Position numbers and translations under genes: made by a program. A DNA stretch of 36,624 nt from contig JAGBXW010000087.1 in assembly GCA_017629095.1 (NCBI GenBank), positions 1-36,624 on the forward strand. The letters are read 5' to 3'. A model generated the notes under the pieces. That model was given only the letters and a program-made list of their open reading frames with translations. It had not been told where the DNA came from and searched no databases. The first letter of the stretch is position 1. Each line of letters starts with the position of its first letter. This document shows positions 8,096 to 16,235 of the stretch, one piece after another. The DNA comes from Treponema sp. (lineage in GTDB: Bacteria > Spirochaetota > Spirochaetia > Treponematales > Treponemataceae).

Positions 8096-9877
8096 ATGGC
8101 TTACACACACTATATTCTTGTTTGTGGAGGAAGTGCTTGCGAGTCCAGCAATTCCCAGGGAATTTATCAGCGACTTTTGGAAGAAGCCGAAAAACAGGGT
8201 GTTGCCGACAGCGTTCAGATTGTAAAGACTGGTTGTTTTGGTTTTTGTGAAAAGGGCCCTGTTGTAAAGGTGCTTCCCGAAGATTCCTTCTATGTTGAAG
8301 TAAAACCAGAAGATGCAGCAGAAATTATCTCTGAGCAGATTATCATGGGACGAGAAGTGACTCGTCTGTTGTATAACAAAGAAAAGAAGCGCCGAGAAGA
8401 AGTTCAGGAAATCCAGTTTTATCAAAAGCAGCTTCGTGTGGCTCTGAGAAACTGTGGCTTTATCAATCCTGAAGATATTACCGAATATATCGGTCGTGAC
8501 GGATATGTGGCTCTGGAAAAGGCCCTCTTTGAAATGTCTGGAGAAGATATCGTTAATGAGGTGAAAAAATCTGGTTTGCGTGGTCGTGGTGGTGCAGGCT
8601 TCCCCACTGGAGTGAAGTGGGAAACTGCTTTGAAGGCTTCTGGAGATACCAAGTACGTTGTCTGTAATGCCGACGAAGGAGATCCTGGTGCTTACATGGA
8701 TCGTTCCACCATCGAAGGTGATCCTCATTCTATCATCGAGGCAATGATTATTTGTGGTAAGGCCATTGGTGCCCACCAGGGATTTGTGTACATTCGTGCA
8801 GAATATCCCTTGGCCATTGACCGTTTGCAAATTGCCATGAATCAGGCTCGTGACTTGGGGCTTTTAGGTAAGGACATCCTTGGCTCAGGCTTTGACTTTG
8901 ACATTGAGATTCGCCTTGGTGCTGGTGCCTTTGTGTGTGGTGAGGAAACAGCCTTGCTACGCTCCATCGAAGGGCTCCGTGGTATGCCCACACCTAAGCC
9001 ACCCTTCCCAGCTATTAGTGGATTGTGGGGCTGTCCGACCATTATCAACAATGTAGAGACATTGGCCAATATTCCTGTAATCCTCACAAAGGGTGCCGAC
9101 TGGTTTGCCAGCATTGGTACAGAAGATTCCAAGGGAACAAAGGTTTTTGCCCTTACCGGTAAGGTAAACAACTCCGGTCTTGTGGAAGTGCCCATGGGTA
9201 CAACCCTCCGTGAAATCATCTTTGAGATTGGTGGTGGCATCAAGAACGGAAAGAAGTTCAAGGGTGTGCAGACGGGTGGACCTTCTGGTGGCATTATCAC
9301 CGAGGAAGATTTGGACACACCAATCGACTTTGGTGCATTGACCCGACTGGGTTCCATGATGGGGTCTGGCGGAATGATTGTTATGGACGAGGACGACTGT
9401 GTTATCGACGTGGCTAAATTCTACATGGAATTCTGCGTGGATGAGTCTTGCGGAAAATGTTCTCCCTGCCGAATCGGTACTCGTCAGATGTACACCATCT
9501 TGGATAAAATTTCTCAGGGGCGAGGAACTATGGATGACCTCCAAAAACTGAAGGATATTGGTCAGGCTATGCAGATGTCTTCCCTCTGTGCCTTGGGACA
9601 GTCTGCTCCCAACCCAGCTCTTTCTACGCTGAAGAAATTTGAAACTGAATACATTGAGCATATCAAGGACAAGAAATGTTCCGCTGGCAAGTGCAAGAAA
9701 TTGATTCAGTTTATCATCACAGACAAGTGTATTGGTTGTACCGCCTGTGCTCGCCAGTGTCCTTCCAACTGTATCAGCGGTGAGCGCAAAGCTCAGCACA
9801 CCATTGACCAGACTAAGTGCATCAAGTGCGGTGCTTGTGAAGCAGCTTGTAAGTTCAGTGCCATTATCAAGAAATAA
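8096..9877 (+). CDS. hndC: Hydrogenase flavin subunit C (NuoF-like diaphorase)
   Basis: A 593-residue NAD(P)H-binding flavoprotein. Domain order: a thioredoxin-like [2Fe-2S] module (Cys10, 15, 47, 51); a NuoF core with the NADH-binding loop GRGGAGFPTG (163-172), the FMN motif NADEGDPGAYMDRS and GAGAFVCGEETAL; an SLBB segment; a [4Fe-4S] site (C452, C455, C458, C498); and a C-terminal 2x[4Fe-4S] ferredoxin (C545, 548, 551, 555 and C575, 578, 581, 585). This is the layout of HydB/HndC, which in characterised complexes carries the flavin where electrons are bifurcated between NAD(P) and ferredoxin. ATG 8096 is chosen over the upstream in-frame start because GGAGG precedes it by 6 nt. Confidence 0.92.
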   Translation: MAYTHYILVCGGSACESSNSQGIYQRLLEEAEKQGVADSVQIVKTGCFGFCEKGPVVKVLPEDSFYVEVKPEDAAEIISEQIIMGREVTRLLYNKEKKRREEVQEIQFYQKQLRVALRNCGFINPEDITEYIGRDGYVALEKALFEMSGEDIVNEVKKSGLRGRGGAGFPTGVKWETALKASGDTKYVVCNADEGDPGAYMDRSTIEGDPHSIIEAMIICGKAIGAHQGFVYIRAEYPLAIDRLQIAMNQARDLGLLGKDILGSGFDFDIEIRLGAGAFVCGEETALLRSIEGLRGMPTPKPPFPAISGLWGCPTIINNVETLANIPVILTKGADWFASIGTEDSKGTKVFALTGKVNNSGLVEVPMGTTLREIIFEIGGGIKNGKKFKGVQTGGPSGGIITEEDLDTPIDFGALTRLGSMMGSGGMIVMDEDDCVIDVAKFYMEFCVDESCGKCSPCRIGTRQMYTILDKISQGRGTMDDLQKLKDIGQAMQMSSLCALGQSAPNPALSTLKKFETEYIEHIKDKKCSAGKCKKLIQFIITDKCIGCTACARQCPSNCISGERKAQHTIDQTKCIKCGACEAACKFSAIIKK

Positions 9878-9889
9878 GGAGGTGATGCG

Positions 9890-11644
9890 ATGATTAATGC
9901 AACAATAAATGGAAAGCAGGTCTGCGTGGAAGAAGGAACCACTATTCTTCAGGCTGCACGAAAAATTGATGTAAAGATTCCAACCCTGTGTCACAATCCA
10001 GACCTTCCCGCATGGGCTTCTTGTGGTATTTGTATCGTGCGTCTTGCTGGTACTGCCAAGATGATTCGTGCCTGTTGTACTGCAGTAACCGAGGGAATGA
10101 ACGTCATTACCCATGACCCAGAAATTGTACAGGCTCGTCGTACCGTTCTGGAATTGATTCTTTCCAATCACCCCGACGATTGTCTGCGTTGTTCTCGCAA
10201 CAACAAGTGCGAGCTCCAGAATCTTGCTGCTGACTTTGGGCTACGAACTGTTCGTTTTGACAAGATTTTGAAGGAACAACCCATTGATGATTCCAACGAC
10301 GCCATCGTTCTTGACCGAGATAAGTGTATTAACTGTGGTCGCTGTGTTGAAGCTTGTCAGCTGATGCAGAATGTTTGGGCTCTTGAATATACTGGTCGTG
10401 GGGACAAGACCATGATTGGGCCTGTTAGTGGTGTGAACTTGGCAAATAGCCCCTGTGTACGCTGTGGTCAGTGTGCTGTTCACTGTCCTACAGGTGCTAT
10501 TTCTTCTAGCCACTCCAACCGCAAGCTGTGGGACAGAATCTGTGACCCAGAAATTACCACGGCGGTGCAAATTGCTCCCTCCGTGCGGGTTGCCATTGGT
10601 GAAGAATTCGGCCTTGAGCCAGGGGAAATCTCTTCCAAGAAGATTTACACCGCTCTTCGTCGCATTGGATTCGACTACGTATTCGATACCAACTTTGGTG
10701 CCGACCTTACCATTATGGAAGAAGCCACCGAGTTTGTAGAAAGACTCAACTCTGGTGGTCCCTTCCCCATGTTCACTAGCTGCTGTCCTGGTTGGGTTGA
10801 CTATGCCGAGAAGAACTATCATGATCTTTTGCCCAACCTTTCTTCTGCCAAGAGTCCCCAGCAGATGCAGGGGGCCATTACCAAGACCTACTGGGCCGAG
10901 CAGATAGGGCTAGATCCTGCAAAGATTTGCTCTGTTTCTGTAATGCCTTGTACTGCAAAGAAATATGAATCTCGCCGTGACGAAACCATGAAATCTTCTG
11001 GTTATTCCGACGTGGATATTACTATCACTACTCGTGAGTTTGCTCGCTTGATTCGTCAGGCTGGAATCGACTTCCATGCTTTGGAGGACAGCGAAGCCGA
11101 CAACCCTCTGGGAGGATACACTGGAGCTGGTACTATCTTTGGTGCTACCGGTGGTGTAATGGAAGCTGCTGTTCGCAGTGCCTATCACTTTGCCACAGGA
11201 GAAGAACTGGCTGATGTGAACCTGACACCAGTGCGGGGCTTGGAAGATGTAAAGAGCTTTGAGGTAGATGTTGCTGGAAAGAAGCTGCGTCTTGGTGTTA
11301 TTCACCAGTTGGGTAATGTGGATAAGGTTGTTCAGGAAATCCGTGAAGCGCTTACTGCTGGAAAAGAGCCACCTTACCACTTTATTGAGGTAATGGCTTG
11401 CCGTGGTGGATGTGTAAGCGGTGGTGGTCAGCCCTACGGTTCCAATGATGAAATTCGTGCCAAACGTGCAGCAGGCCTGTACAAGGATGACGAGAATAGT
11501 GAGATTCGCGTAAGCCACAAGAATCCTCATATTATCGAGCTGTACGACAGCTACTTGAAAAAGCCTGGTGGAGAAAAAGCCCACCACTTGTTGCACACGC
11601 ATTATACAAAACGAAAGTTGTATAACTACGAGGTACAAGAATAA
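9890..11644 (+). CDS. hndD: [FeFe] hydrogenase catalytic subunit D
   Basis: A 584-residue [FeFe] hydrogenase that makes or oxidises H2. Clusters read from the N-terminus: [2Fe-2S] (C34, 45, 48 and C62 or C63); a His-ligated [4Fe-4S] (H94, C98, C101, C107); two [4Fe-4S] (C146, 149, 152, 156 and C189, 192, 195, 199). The H-cluster motifs are all intact: TSCCPGW (296-302), MPCTAKK (352-358) and MACRGGC (502-508) followed by SGGGQP. C298 is the expected proton-transfer residue, and C299, C354, C504 and C508 the ligands. The start is preceded by AAGGAGGTGAT, a full anti-Shine-Dalgarno match and the strongest in the window. A terminator follows. The maturases HydE, F and G are not in this window. 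Confidence 0.95.
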   Translation: MINATINGKQVCVEEGTTILQAARKIDVKIPTLCHNPDLPAWASCGICIVRLAGTAKMIRACCTAVTEGMNVITHDPEIVQARRTVLELILSNHPDDCLRCSRNNKCELQNLAADFGLRTVRFDKILKEQPIDDSNDAIVLDRDKCINCGRCVEACQLMQNVWALEYTGRGDKTMIGPVSGVNLANSPCVRCGQCAVHCPTGAISSSHSNRKLWDRICDPEITTAVQIAPSVRVAIGEEFGLEPGEISSKKIYTALRRIGFDYVFDTNFGADLTIMEEATEFVERLNSGGPFPMFTSCCPGWVDYAEKNYHDLLPNLSSAKSPQQMQGAITKTYWAEQIGLDPAKICSVSVMPCTAKKYESRRDETMKSSGYSDVDITITTREFARLIRQAGIDFHALEDSEADNPLGGYTGAGTIFGATGGVMEAAVRSAYHFATGEELADVNLTPVRGLEDVKSFEVDVAGKKLRLGVIHQLGNVDKVVQEIREALTAGKEPPYHFIEVMACRGGCVSGGGQPYGSNDEIRAKRAAGLYKDDENSEIRVSHKNPHIIELYDSYLKKPGGEKAHHLLHTHYTKRKLYNYEVQE

Positions 11645-11650
11645 TTAACC

Positions 11651-11699
11651 AAAAGGGTAGAGCTTGAAGTGTCGTGCACTTTGACTCTCCCCTTTTTTT
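11651..11699 (+). terminator. Terminator of the hydrogenase operon
   Basis: AAAAGGG-AGAG pairs with CTCT-CCCTTTT, with an inner AGTG/CACT helix, and is followed by seven T residues. It directly follows the hndD stop codon. Confidence 0.8.
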
Positions 11700-11700
11700 G

Positions 11701-11725
11701 TAGCCGGCCCCATCTAGTTACAGTT
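11701..11725. repeat. Direct repeat flanking dispersed element, left copy
   Basis: TAGCCGGCCCCATCTAGTTA and the following CAGTT recur imperfectly at 11847-11871 (TAGCCGCCCCATCTACCTAC...). The two copies bracket the hairpin repeat at 11729-11829, and both are preceded by a T/G-rich tract ending in TTTG. Confidence 0.65.
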
Positions 11726-11728
11726 TAT

Positions 11729-11829
11729 TTAGGGGGAGGAAACCCCTCTACTCGGAAGCGGGGGGTTCCTCCCCCTAAGACCCCCTCCTTCCCCAGCACC
11801 GATTAGGGGCTCCTGCCCCTAAGAACCCC
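11729..11829. repeat. Dispersed two-hairpin repeat, copy 2
   Basis: This copy aligns along its whole length with 24-125. Outer stem: TTAGGGGGAGGAA (11729-11741) with TTCCTCCCCCTAA (11766-11778). Second stem: TTAGGGGC (11803-11810) with GCCCCTAA (11815-11822), loop TCCT. The outer stem differs from copy 1 at three positions, with matching changes on the other arm. Read on the minus strand in the frame used by the Rpn gene, it stops after a few codons, so it has no coding role here. Confidence 0.8.
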
Positions 11830-11846
11830 GGAAGAAGATGTTTGTG

Positions 11847-11871
11847 TAGCCGCCCCATCTACCTACAGTAT
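11847..11871. repeat. Direct repeat flanking dispersed element, right copy
   Basis: Right-hand partner of 11701-11725. About 25 nt of imperfect identity place the hairpin element between two related sequences, as a tandem duplication or insertion boundary would. Confidence 0.6.
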
Positions 11872-11884
11872 AGCCCGATGAACG

Positions 11885-11934
11885 AAAGTGTGGGGAATGT
11901 CGGGAGGGGTACCTATCGACATTCCATCACTTTT
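11885..11934. promoter_or_regulatory. Inverted repeat upstream of the slyX promoter
   Basis: GGAATGTCG (11894-11902) pairs perfectly with CGACATTCC (11917-11925). The stem can extend outward through AAAGTG/CACTTT with small bulges. The outer arm overlaps the -35 box at 11932, so this may be an operator, or a terminator-like hairpin of the preceding unit. Confidence 0.5.
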
Positions 11935-11959
11935 ACATTTATCGTTGCTGTGCTATACT
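11932..11959 (+). promoter_or_regulatory. Sigma70-type promoter of slyX, leaderless geometry
   Basis: TTTACA (11932-11937), a 16-nt spacer and TATACT (11954-11959) lie 7 nt before the GTG start at 11967. From four bases before the -35 hexamer to the end of the -10, 25 of 30 positions match the promoter at 821-848. Confidence 0.65.
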
Positions 11960-11966
11960 GCATCTC

Positions 11967-12173
11967 GTGAACCAAGATCAACATATCATCAATCTAGAAA
12001 TGAAAATCTCCTATCTGGAGGACTTTGTGCAGCAGTTGCAGGAAGTGGTGCTGGAGCAAGGAGCTGCCTTGGAGCGGTTAAAGGCTGAACATCAACATAT
12101 CAAGACAAAACTGGCAGACATGGCAGATCAACTGGAAGGTGATGTGCCTAACCGTCGTCCACCTCACTACTAA
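11967..12173 (+). CDS. slyX: SlyX family protein
   Basis: A 68-residue predicted coiled-coil protein. A continuous heptad-like helix (LEMKISYLEDFVQQLQEVV and on to about residue 55) ends in the family's typical PPHY tail (RRPPHY). SlyX proteins have no settled molecular function; the name derives from suppression of slyD phenotypes. The GTG start is supported by its distance to the -10 box and by family alignment; there is no Shine-Dalgarno, so the mRNA appears leaderless. The gene lies alone between the repeat region and the DUF3798 ABC operon, with a weak hairpin after its stop codon. Confidence 0.88.
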   Translation: MNQDQHIINLEMKISYLEDFVQQLQEVVLEQGAALERLKAEHQHIKTKLADMADQLEGDVPNRRPPHY

Positions 12174-12184
12174 CAGTCACTCTG

Positions 12185-12211
12185 GGAGCAGTTCAGAACT
12201 ATTGCTCCTTT
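12185..12211 (+). terminator. Weak hairpin after slyX
   Basis: GGAGCA (12185-12190) pairs with TGCTCC (12203-12208), followed by only three T residues. It is a possible weak terminator and abuts the candidate -35 box of the next gene. Confidence 0.35.
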
Positions 12212-12237
12212 ACCACTTTACAAAAACAATATACACT
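12209..12237 (+). promoter_or_regulatory. Candidate promoter of the DUF3798 ABC operon
   Basis: TTTACC (12209-12214), a 17-nt spacer and TACACT (12232-12237) match the consensus only moderately (four of six in the -10). The start codon is 31 nt further on, with GGAGG between. Confidence 0.35.
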
Positions 12238-12267
12238 ATTCCCATTCAATTATTTGGAGGAATTTTC

Positions 12268-13494
12268 ATGAAGAAAATGAGAATTATTTCATTGGCATTA
12301 GTGTCAGCAGTGTTGTTGCTCACTTTTGGATGTCAGAAAAAGGAAGCTGCTCCTGCTGCAGAAGGTGCCGCTTATCACATCGGTATTGTAACAGGAACCG
12401 TTTCCCAGTCAGAAGATGACTTGCGTGGAGCAGAAGAGCTCATTAAGCGGTACGGAAAGGTATCTGACGGTGGTATCATTCAGCACATTACCTATCCTGA
12501 TGACTTTATGTCCCAGCAGGAAACAACAATTTCCCAGATTGTGGCATTGGCAGATGATCCTTTGATGAAGGCTATTATCGTAAACCAGGGGGTTCCTGGA
12601 ACTGCCGAAGCTTTTAAGCGGGTAAAAGAAAAGCGCAGCGACATTATGTGTTTTGCTGGAGAGGCCCACGAGGATCCTCTCGTAATTCAGGCTTCAGCTG
12701 ATTTGGCTGTTAATGCAGACTTCATCTCCCGTGGTTATACCATCGTATGGGCTGCAAAGGAAATGGGAGCCAACAAGTTTGTGCACATTTCATTCCCTCG
12801 CCACATGTCTTATGAGTCCTTGGGATTGCGCCGCCAGATTATGGAAGCTGCCTGTGCTGACTTGGGCCTTGAATTCGTGTTTGAAACTGCTCCTGACCCA
12901 ACTAGCGATGTTGGTGTAGCTGGTGCTCAGCAGTTTATTTTGGAAAAGGTACCACAGTGGGTAGAAAAATACGGAAAGGACACAGCTTTCTTCTGTACAA
13001 ATGATGCCCACACCGAGCCTCTGTTGAAGCAGTTGGCAGAATTCGGTGGTATGTTTATCGAGGCTGACCTTCCTTCTCCATTGATGGGATATCCTGGAGC
13101 CTTCGGTATCGATTTGACAGCAGAGGCTGGAAACTTCCCCGCAATCTTGGAGAAAGTTGAGTCCGTTGTTGTAGAAAAGGCTGGAGCTGGTCGCTTTGGA
13201 ACTTGGGCTTATTCCTATGGTTTCACTGTTTCTGCAGGTTTGGGTGAGTATGCCAAGCGCATCCTTGACGGAACTGCCGAGAAGGGAAGCATGGCAGACT
13301 TGTATGCCGCTTTGGGAGAATTCACTCCTGGTGCCAAGTGGAATGGTAGCGGTTACATTGATGCTGGTACTGGTGTTCGCTCCAAGAATCACAGCTTGGT
13401 ATACATGGACACCTACATTATGGGTGAGGGATATCTTCCCACCACATCCTTAGAGGTACCAGAAAAGTACTATAACATCAGATTCAATAAATAA
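12268..13494 (+). CDS. DUF3798-family substrate-binding lipoprotein
   Basis: A 408-residue binding lipoprotein. The signal peptide MKKMRIISLALVSAVLL ends in the lipobox LTFGC. The body begins with YHIGIVTGTVSQSEDDLRGAEELIKRYG, typical of DUF3798, and has the alternating alpha/beta layout of type I periplasmic binding proteins, with a hinge region (FFCTNDAHTEPLLKQLAEFGG) and a C-terminal lobe. It should capture a solute for the ABC transporter encoded next; the ligand of DUF3798 proteins is not known to me. The start is fixed by GGAGG 8 nt before ATG 12268. The ORF is open upstream, but that part lacks a signal peptide. A hairpin separates it from the ATPase gene, as in many binding-protein operons. 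Confidence 0.85.
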   Translation: MKKMRIISLALVSAVLLLTFGCQKKEAAPAAEGAAYHIGIVTGTVSQSEDDLRGAEELIKRYGKVSDGGIIQHITYPDDFMSQQETTISQIVALADDPLMKAIIVNQGVPGTAEAFKRVKEKRSDIMCFAGEAHEDPLVIQASADLAVNADFISRGYTIVWAAKEMGANKFVHISFPRHMSYESLGLRRQIMEAACADLGLEFVFETAPDPTSDVGVAGAQQFILEKVPQWVEKYGKDTAFFCTNDAHTEPLLKQLAEFGGMFIEADLPSPLMGYPGAFGIDLTAEAGNFPAILEKVESVVVEKAGAGRFGTWAYSYGFTVSAGLGEYAKRILDGTAEKGSMADLYAALGEFTPGAKWNGSGYIDAGTGVRSKNHSLVYMDTYIMGEGYLPTTSLEVPEKYYNIRFNK

Positions 13495-13508
13495 ATTGTA
13501 TAAATGAT

Positions 13509-13560
13509 AAGCTGGCCGTCCTTCAATCCATTTTCAGGTGATTTGGGGGATGGCCAGTTT
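13509..13560 (+). promoter_or_regulatory. Intercistronic hairpin between binding protein and ATPase genes
   Basis: AAGCTGGCCGTCC (13509-13521) pairs with GGATGGCCAGTTT (13548-13560) through 13 pairs including two G-U, around a 26-nt loop. There is no uninterrupted T-run, so it is more likely an mRNA-stabilising or partial-attenuation element that keeps binding-protein levels above transporter levels. Confidence 0.6.
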
Positions 13561-13585
13561 CAATCTTGTTTGGTTAGGAAGTGCT

Positions 13586-15163
13586 ATGGATAATGCTGTT
13601 CCCTTGCTTGAGCTGAAAAATATAACAAAGTCCTTTTCTGGAACACGTGTTCTGGAAGATGTCAATTTGAAGATATATCCTGGAGAAATTGTGGGGCTTA
13701 TCGGTGAAAATGGTGCGGGAAAAACCACCCTCATGAGTATCCTGTTCGGTATGCCTGTAATTTCAGAGACTGGTGGATATGGTGGGGAAATTCTCCTTGA
13801 CGGAAAGGTGGTGAATTTCGCCTCTCCATTTGAGGCCCTCGACGCAGGAATTGGTATGGTGCACCAGGAATTCTCCTTGATTCCAGGTTTTACCACCACG
13901 GAAAACATCATGCTGAACCGAGAAATTACAAAGTCAAATTTTGTGGAAAATATCTTTGGTCCCCGCATGAGAACCTTGAACCGTTCTGCCATGAAGGAAA
14001 AGGCTGTGGATGCCATCGGTCGGTTGGGGCTGGTGATTGACAGCGAAATGCTGGTGGCAGAAATGCCTGTGGGATACAAGCAGTTTACAGAAATAGCACG
14101 AGAAATCAGCAGGGAAAATGTGCGGCTTCTTGTTTTGGACGAACCCACCGCAGTATTAACAGAAACCGAGGCAGAAATCCTGCTCCAGGCCTTGCGGAAA
14201 TTGTCACAAGAAGGTATTGCCGTGGTTTTTATCTCCCATCGCTTGCAGGAAGTGATGGATGTATGTCACCGAGTTATTACCTTGCGAGACGGTAAAACCA
14301 TCCGTGATGTGGCTATCCAAGAAACAAACGTGGGAGAGCTGGCGGCTTCTTTGGTGGGGCGGGAAATAGCCCAGGGACAAACTGCCAGCAAAAGAGAGCT
14401 TTCCTCAGAGGTGATATTTGAGGTGCAGCATCTTCAGGTGGATATGCCGGGAGAAGCTGTTTATGACATGAGTTTTTCTGTCAGAAAGGGCGAGATTTTT
14501 GGCATTGGAGGCTTGGCTGGACAGGGAAAGCTTGGAATCCCCAATGGCATCATGGGCTTGTTCCCTTCAGATGGTTCTGTTTTATTTAAAGGTAAGCCCC
14601 TTGAACTTAATGCCCCTTTGTCGGCATTAAATGCAGGAATGGCCTTTGTGTCAGAGGATCGCCGTGGCATGGGCTTGCTGTTGGATGAGTCATTGGAGTG
14701 GAACATGGTTTTCACCGCAATGCAAACAAAGAACCAGTTTTTACGCTCCTACTTGGGGGGCTTGGTAAAGCTCCGTGACGAAAAGGCCATGGAGGAACTG
14801 GCTCAAAGCTATATCGAAATGCTTTCCATAAAATGTACTGGTCCAAAGCAACGGGCCAAGGAATTATCTGGGGGTAACCAGCAAAAAGTCTGCTTGGCTC
14901 GGGCATTTTGTCTTCAGCCTGAGATTCTCTTTGTTTCTGAGCCAACACGAGGCATAGACGTGGGAGCAAAGGAAATTGTTCTCGATATGTTGCGGAAATA
15001 TAACAGCGAAAAAGGTACTACTATCGTGATGATTTCCAGCGAACTGGAAGAATTACGGGCAATTTGTGACCGAGTGGGAATTGTGTCCAACGGCAGGATG
15101 GCTGGCATTTTGGATGCCCAGTCCCATCAGACAGAATTTGCATTGCTGATGTCAGGTGATTGA
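13586..15163 (+). CDS. Tandem-domain ABC transporter ATP-binding protein (RbsA/MglA type)
   Basis: A 525-residue cytoplasmic ATPase with two fused nucleotide-binding domains, as in ribose, galactose and nucleoside importers of the CUT2 class. Domain 1 has an intact Walker A GENGAGKTTL and Walker B LLVLDEPTA, but its signature is the degenerate VGYKQFTEIAR. Domain 2 has a degenerate P-loop (GLAGQGKLGI), a canonical signature LSGGNQQ and a Walker B-like ILFVSEPTRGID in which Ser replaces the usual Asp. This asymmetry is normal for the class. ATG 13586 is chosen because AGGAAG precedes it; an in-frame GTG at 13538 lies inside the intercistronic hairpin. It overlaps the first permease region by translational coupling signals. 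Confidence 0.9.
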   Translation: MDNAVPLLELKNITKSFSGTRVLEDVNLKIYPGEIVGLIGENGAGKTTLMSILFGMPVISETGGYGGEILLDGKVVNFASPFEALDAGIGMVHQEFSLIPGFTTTENIMLNREITKSNFVENIFGPRMRTLNRSAMKEKAVDAIGRLGLVIDSEMLVAEMPVGYKQFTEIAREISRENVRLLVLDEPTAVLTETEAEILLQALRKLSQEGIAVVFISHRLQEVMDVCHRVITLRDGKTIRDVAIQETNVGELAASLVGREIAQGQTASKRELSSEVIFEVQHLQVDMPGEAVYDMSFSVRKGEIFGIGGLAGQGKLGIPNGIMGLFPSDGSVLFKGKPLELNAPLSALNAGMAFVSEDRRGMGLLLDESLEWNMVFTAMQTKNQFLRSYLGGLVKLRDEKAMEELAQSYIEMLSIKCTGPKQRAKELSGGNQQKVCLARAFCLQPEILFVSEPTRGIDVGAKEIVLDMLRKYNSEKGTTIVMISSELEELRAICDRVGIVSNGRMAGILDAQSHQTEFALLMSGD

Positions 15164-15173
15164 GGTGAAGGTG

Positions 15174-16235
15174 ATGACGAAATCGATTGTAATGCAGAGC
15201 ATCAAAAGCAGGCTGGAAGAATTTGGACTTCCACGTATCATTATAGCCCTGTTTTTGGTGGTGCTTTTTATTATGGCTCCCTTTGTGGATGTTAATATCG
15301 CCGCTTCTTTGTCGGATATTATCAACCGATTTGGAATGAATGGTTTGCTGGTGCTGGCCATGGTACCCATGATTCAATCTGGATGTGGCTTGAATTTTGG
15401 CTTGTCCTTGGGAGTTATTGCTGGTTTGCTGGGTTCCACCTTAGCCATGGAATTTGGCTTGATGGGCTGGGGTGGTATCTTTGGTGCCATGGTAATTTCC
15501 ATTCCGTTTTCCATCCTTTTGGGCTGGGGATACAGTCTGCTGTTGAACCGAGTAAAGGGTGAAGAAATGACCATTGCTATGTACGTAGGCTTTGCCGCCG
15601 TTATGTTCATGTCAATCATGTGGCTCATTTTGCCTTATTCCAGCAACAACATGGTGTGGGGCTACGAAGGAAAGGGCCTGCGTACAACAATTACCTTAGA
15701 CGGCTATTGGGCAAAGCAATTAAGCTCCTTCCTGTCCTTTAAAATTGGTAGCAGCTTTGTCTTTCCCACTGGCATGATTTTGTTCGTTGCACTGTGCTGC
15801 TTTGGCATGAAGGTGTTCCTGCAATCAAAAACGGGAACTGCCCTTATTGCCGTAGGTTCTAATCCTGGCTTTGCCCGCTCCAGTGGCATCAATATTGATA
15901 AGGTCAGAACCATTAGTGTCATTCTTTCCACCATGTTGGGGGCCTTTGGTATCCTTGTTTATCAGCAGAGCTTTGGATTTATCCAGCTTTATGGTGCTCC
16001 CTTGTACATGTCCTTTCCTGCGGTAGCTGCAATTCTTATTGGTGGTGCCTCCATCAACAAGGCTTCTATCTTGAACGTGCTTGTGGGAACAATCCTGTTT
16101 CAGGGAATCCTTACCATGACGCCGTCGGTAGTAAATGGCTTGCTCCAAACTGATATGTCCGAGGTAATCCGCATCGTGCTGTCCAACGGTATGATTTTAT
16201 ATGCTTTGACTCGAAAGGTTGGAGGACGACGATGA
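15174..16235 (+). CDS. ABC transporter permease (BPD_transp_2 family), subunit 1
   Basis: A 353-residue integral membrane permease of the CUT2/BPD_transp_2 group, with about eight to ten hydrophobic segments beginning at IIIALFLVVLFIMAPFV. The cytoplasmic coupling region is around ARSSGINIDKVRTISVILSTMLGAFGIL, followed by the conserved-looking FPAVAAILIGGASINKASILNVLVG. GAGGTGAAGGTG directly precedes ATG 15174, whereas the in-frame start at 15156 has no ribosome site. The gene lies 10 nt after the ATPase stop codon and overlaps the next permease by 4 nt (ATGA), so the two permeases are probably made in equal amounts and pair as a heterodimer. Confidence 0.88.
   Translation: MTKSIVMQSIKSRLEEFGLPRIIIALFLVVLFIMAPFVDVNIAASLSDIINRFGMNGLLVLAMVPMIQSGCGLNFGLSLGVIAGLLGSTLAMEFGLMGWGGIFGAMVISIPFSILLGWGYSLLLNRVKGEEMTIAMYVGFAAVMFMSIMWLILPYSSNNMVWGYEGKGLRTTITLDGYWAKQLSSFLSFKIGSSFVFPTGMILFVALCCFGMKVFLQSKTGTALIAVGSNPGFARSSGINIDKVRTISVILSTMLGAFGILVYQQSFGFIQLYGAPLYMSFPAVAAILIGGASINKASILNVLVGTILFQGILTMTPSVVNGLLQTDMSEVIRIVLSNGMILYALTRKVGGRR

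Noticed and set aside
8048..8830. Long minus-strand ORF opposite hndC, and a similar one at 10910-11638 opposite hndD
   Set aside because: Same reasoning: no ribosome site or recognisable domain, and both are fully covered by real genes on the plus strand.
8957..10171. A 404-codon minus-strand ORF opposite the hydrogenase genes
   Set aside because: It lies fully opposite hndC and hndD, whose cofactor motifs are intact; its product is low-complexity Ser/Thr/His-rich and matches no family. It is a codon-bias shadow.
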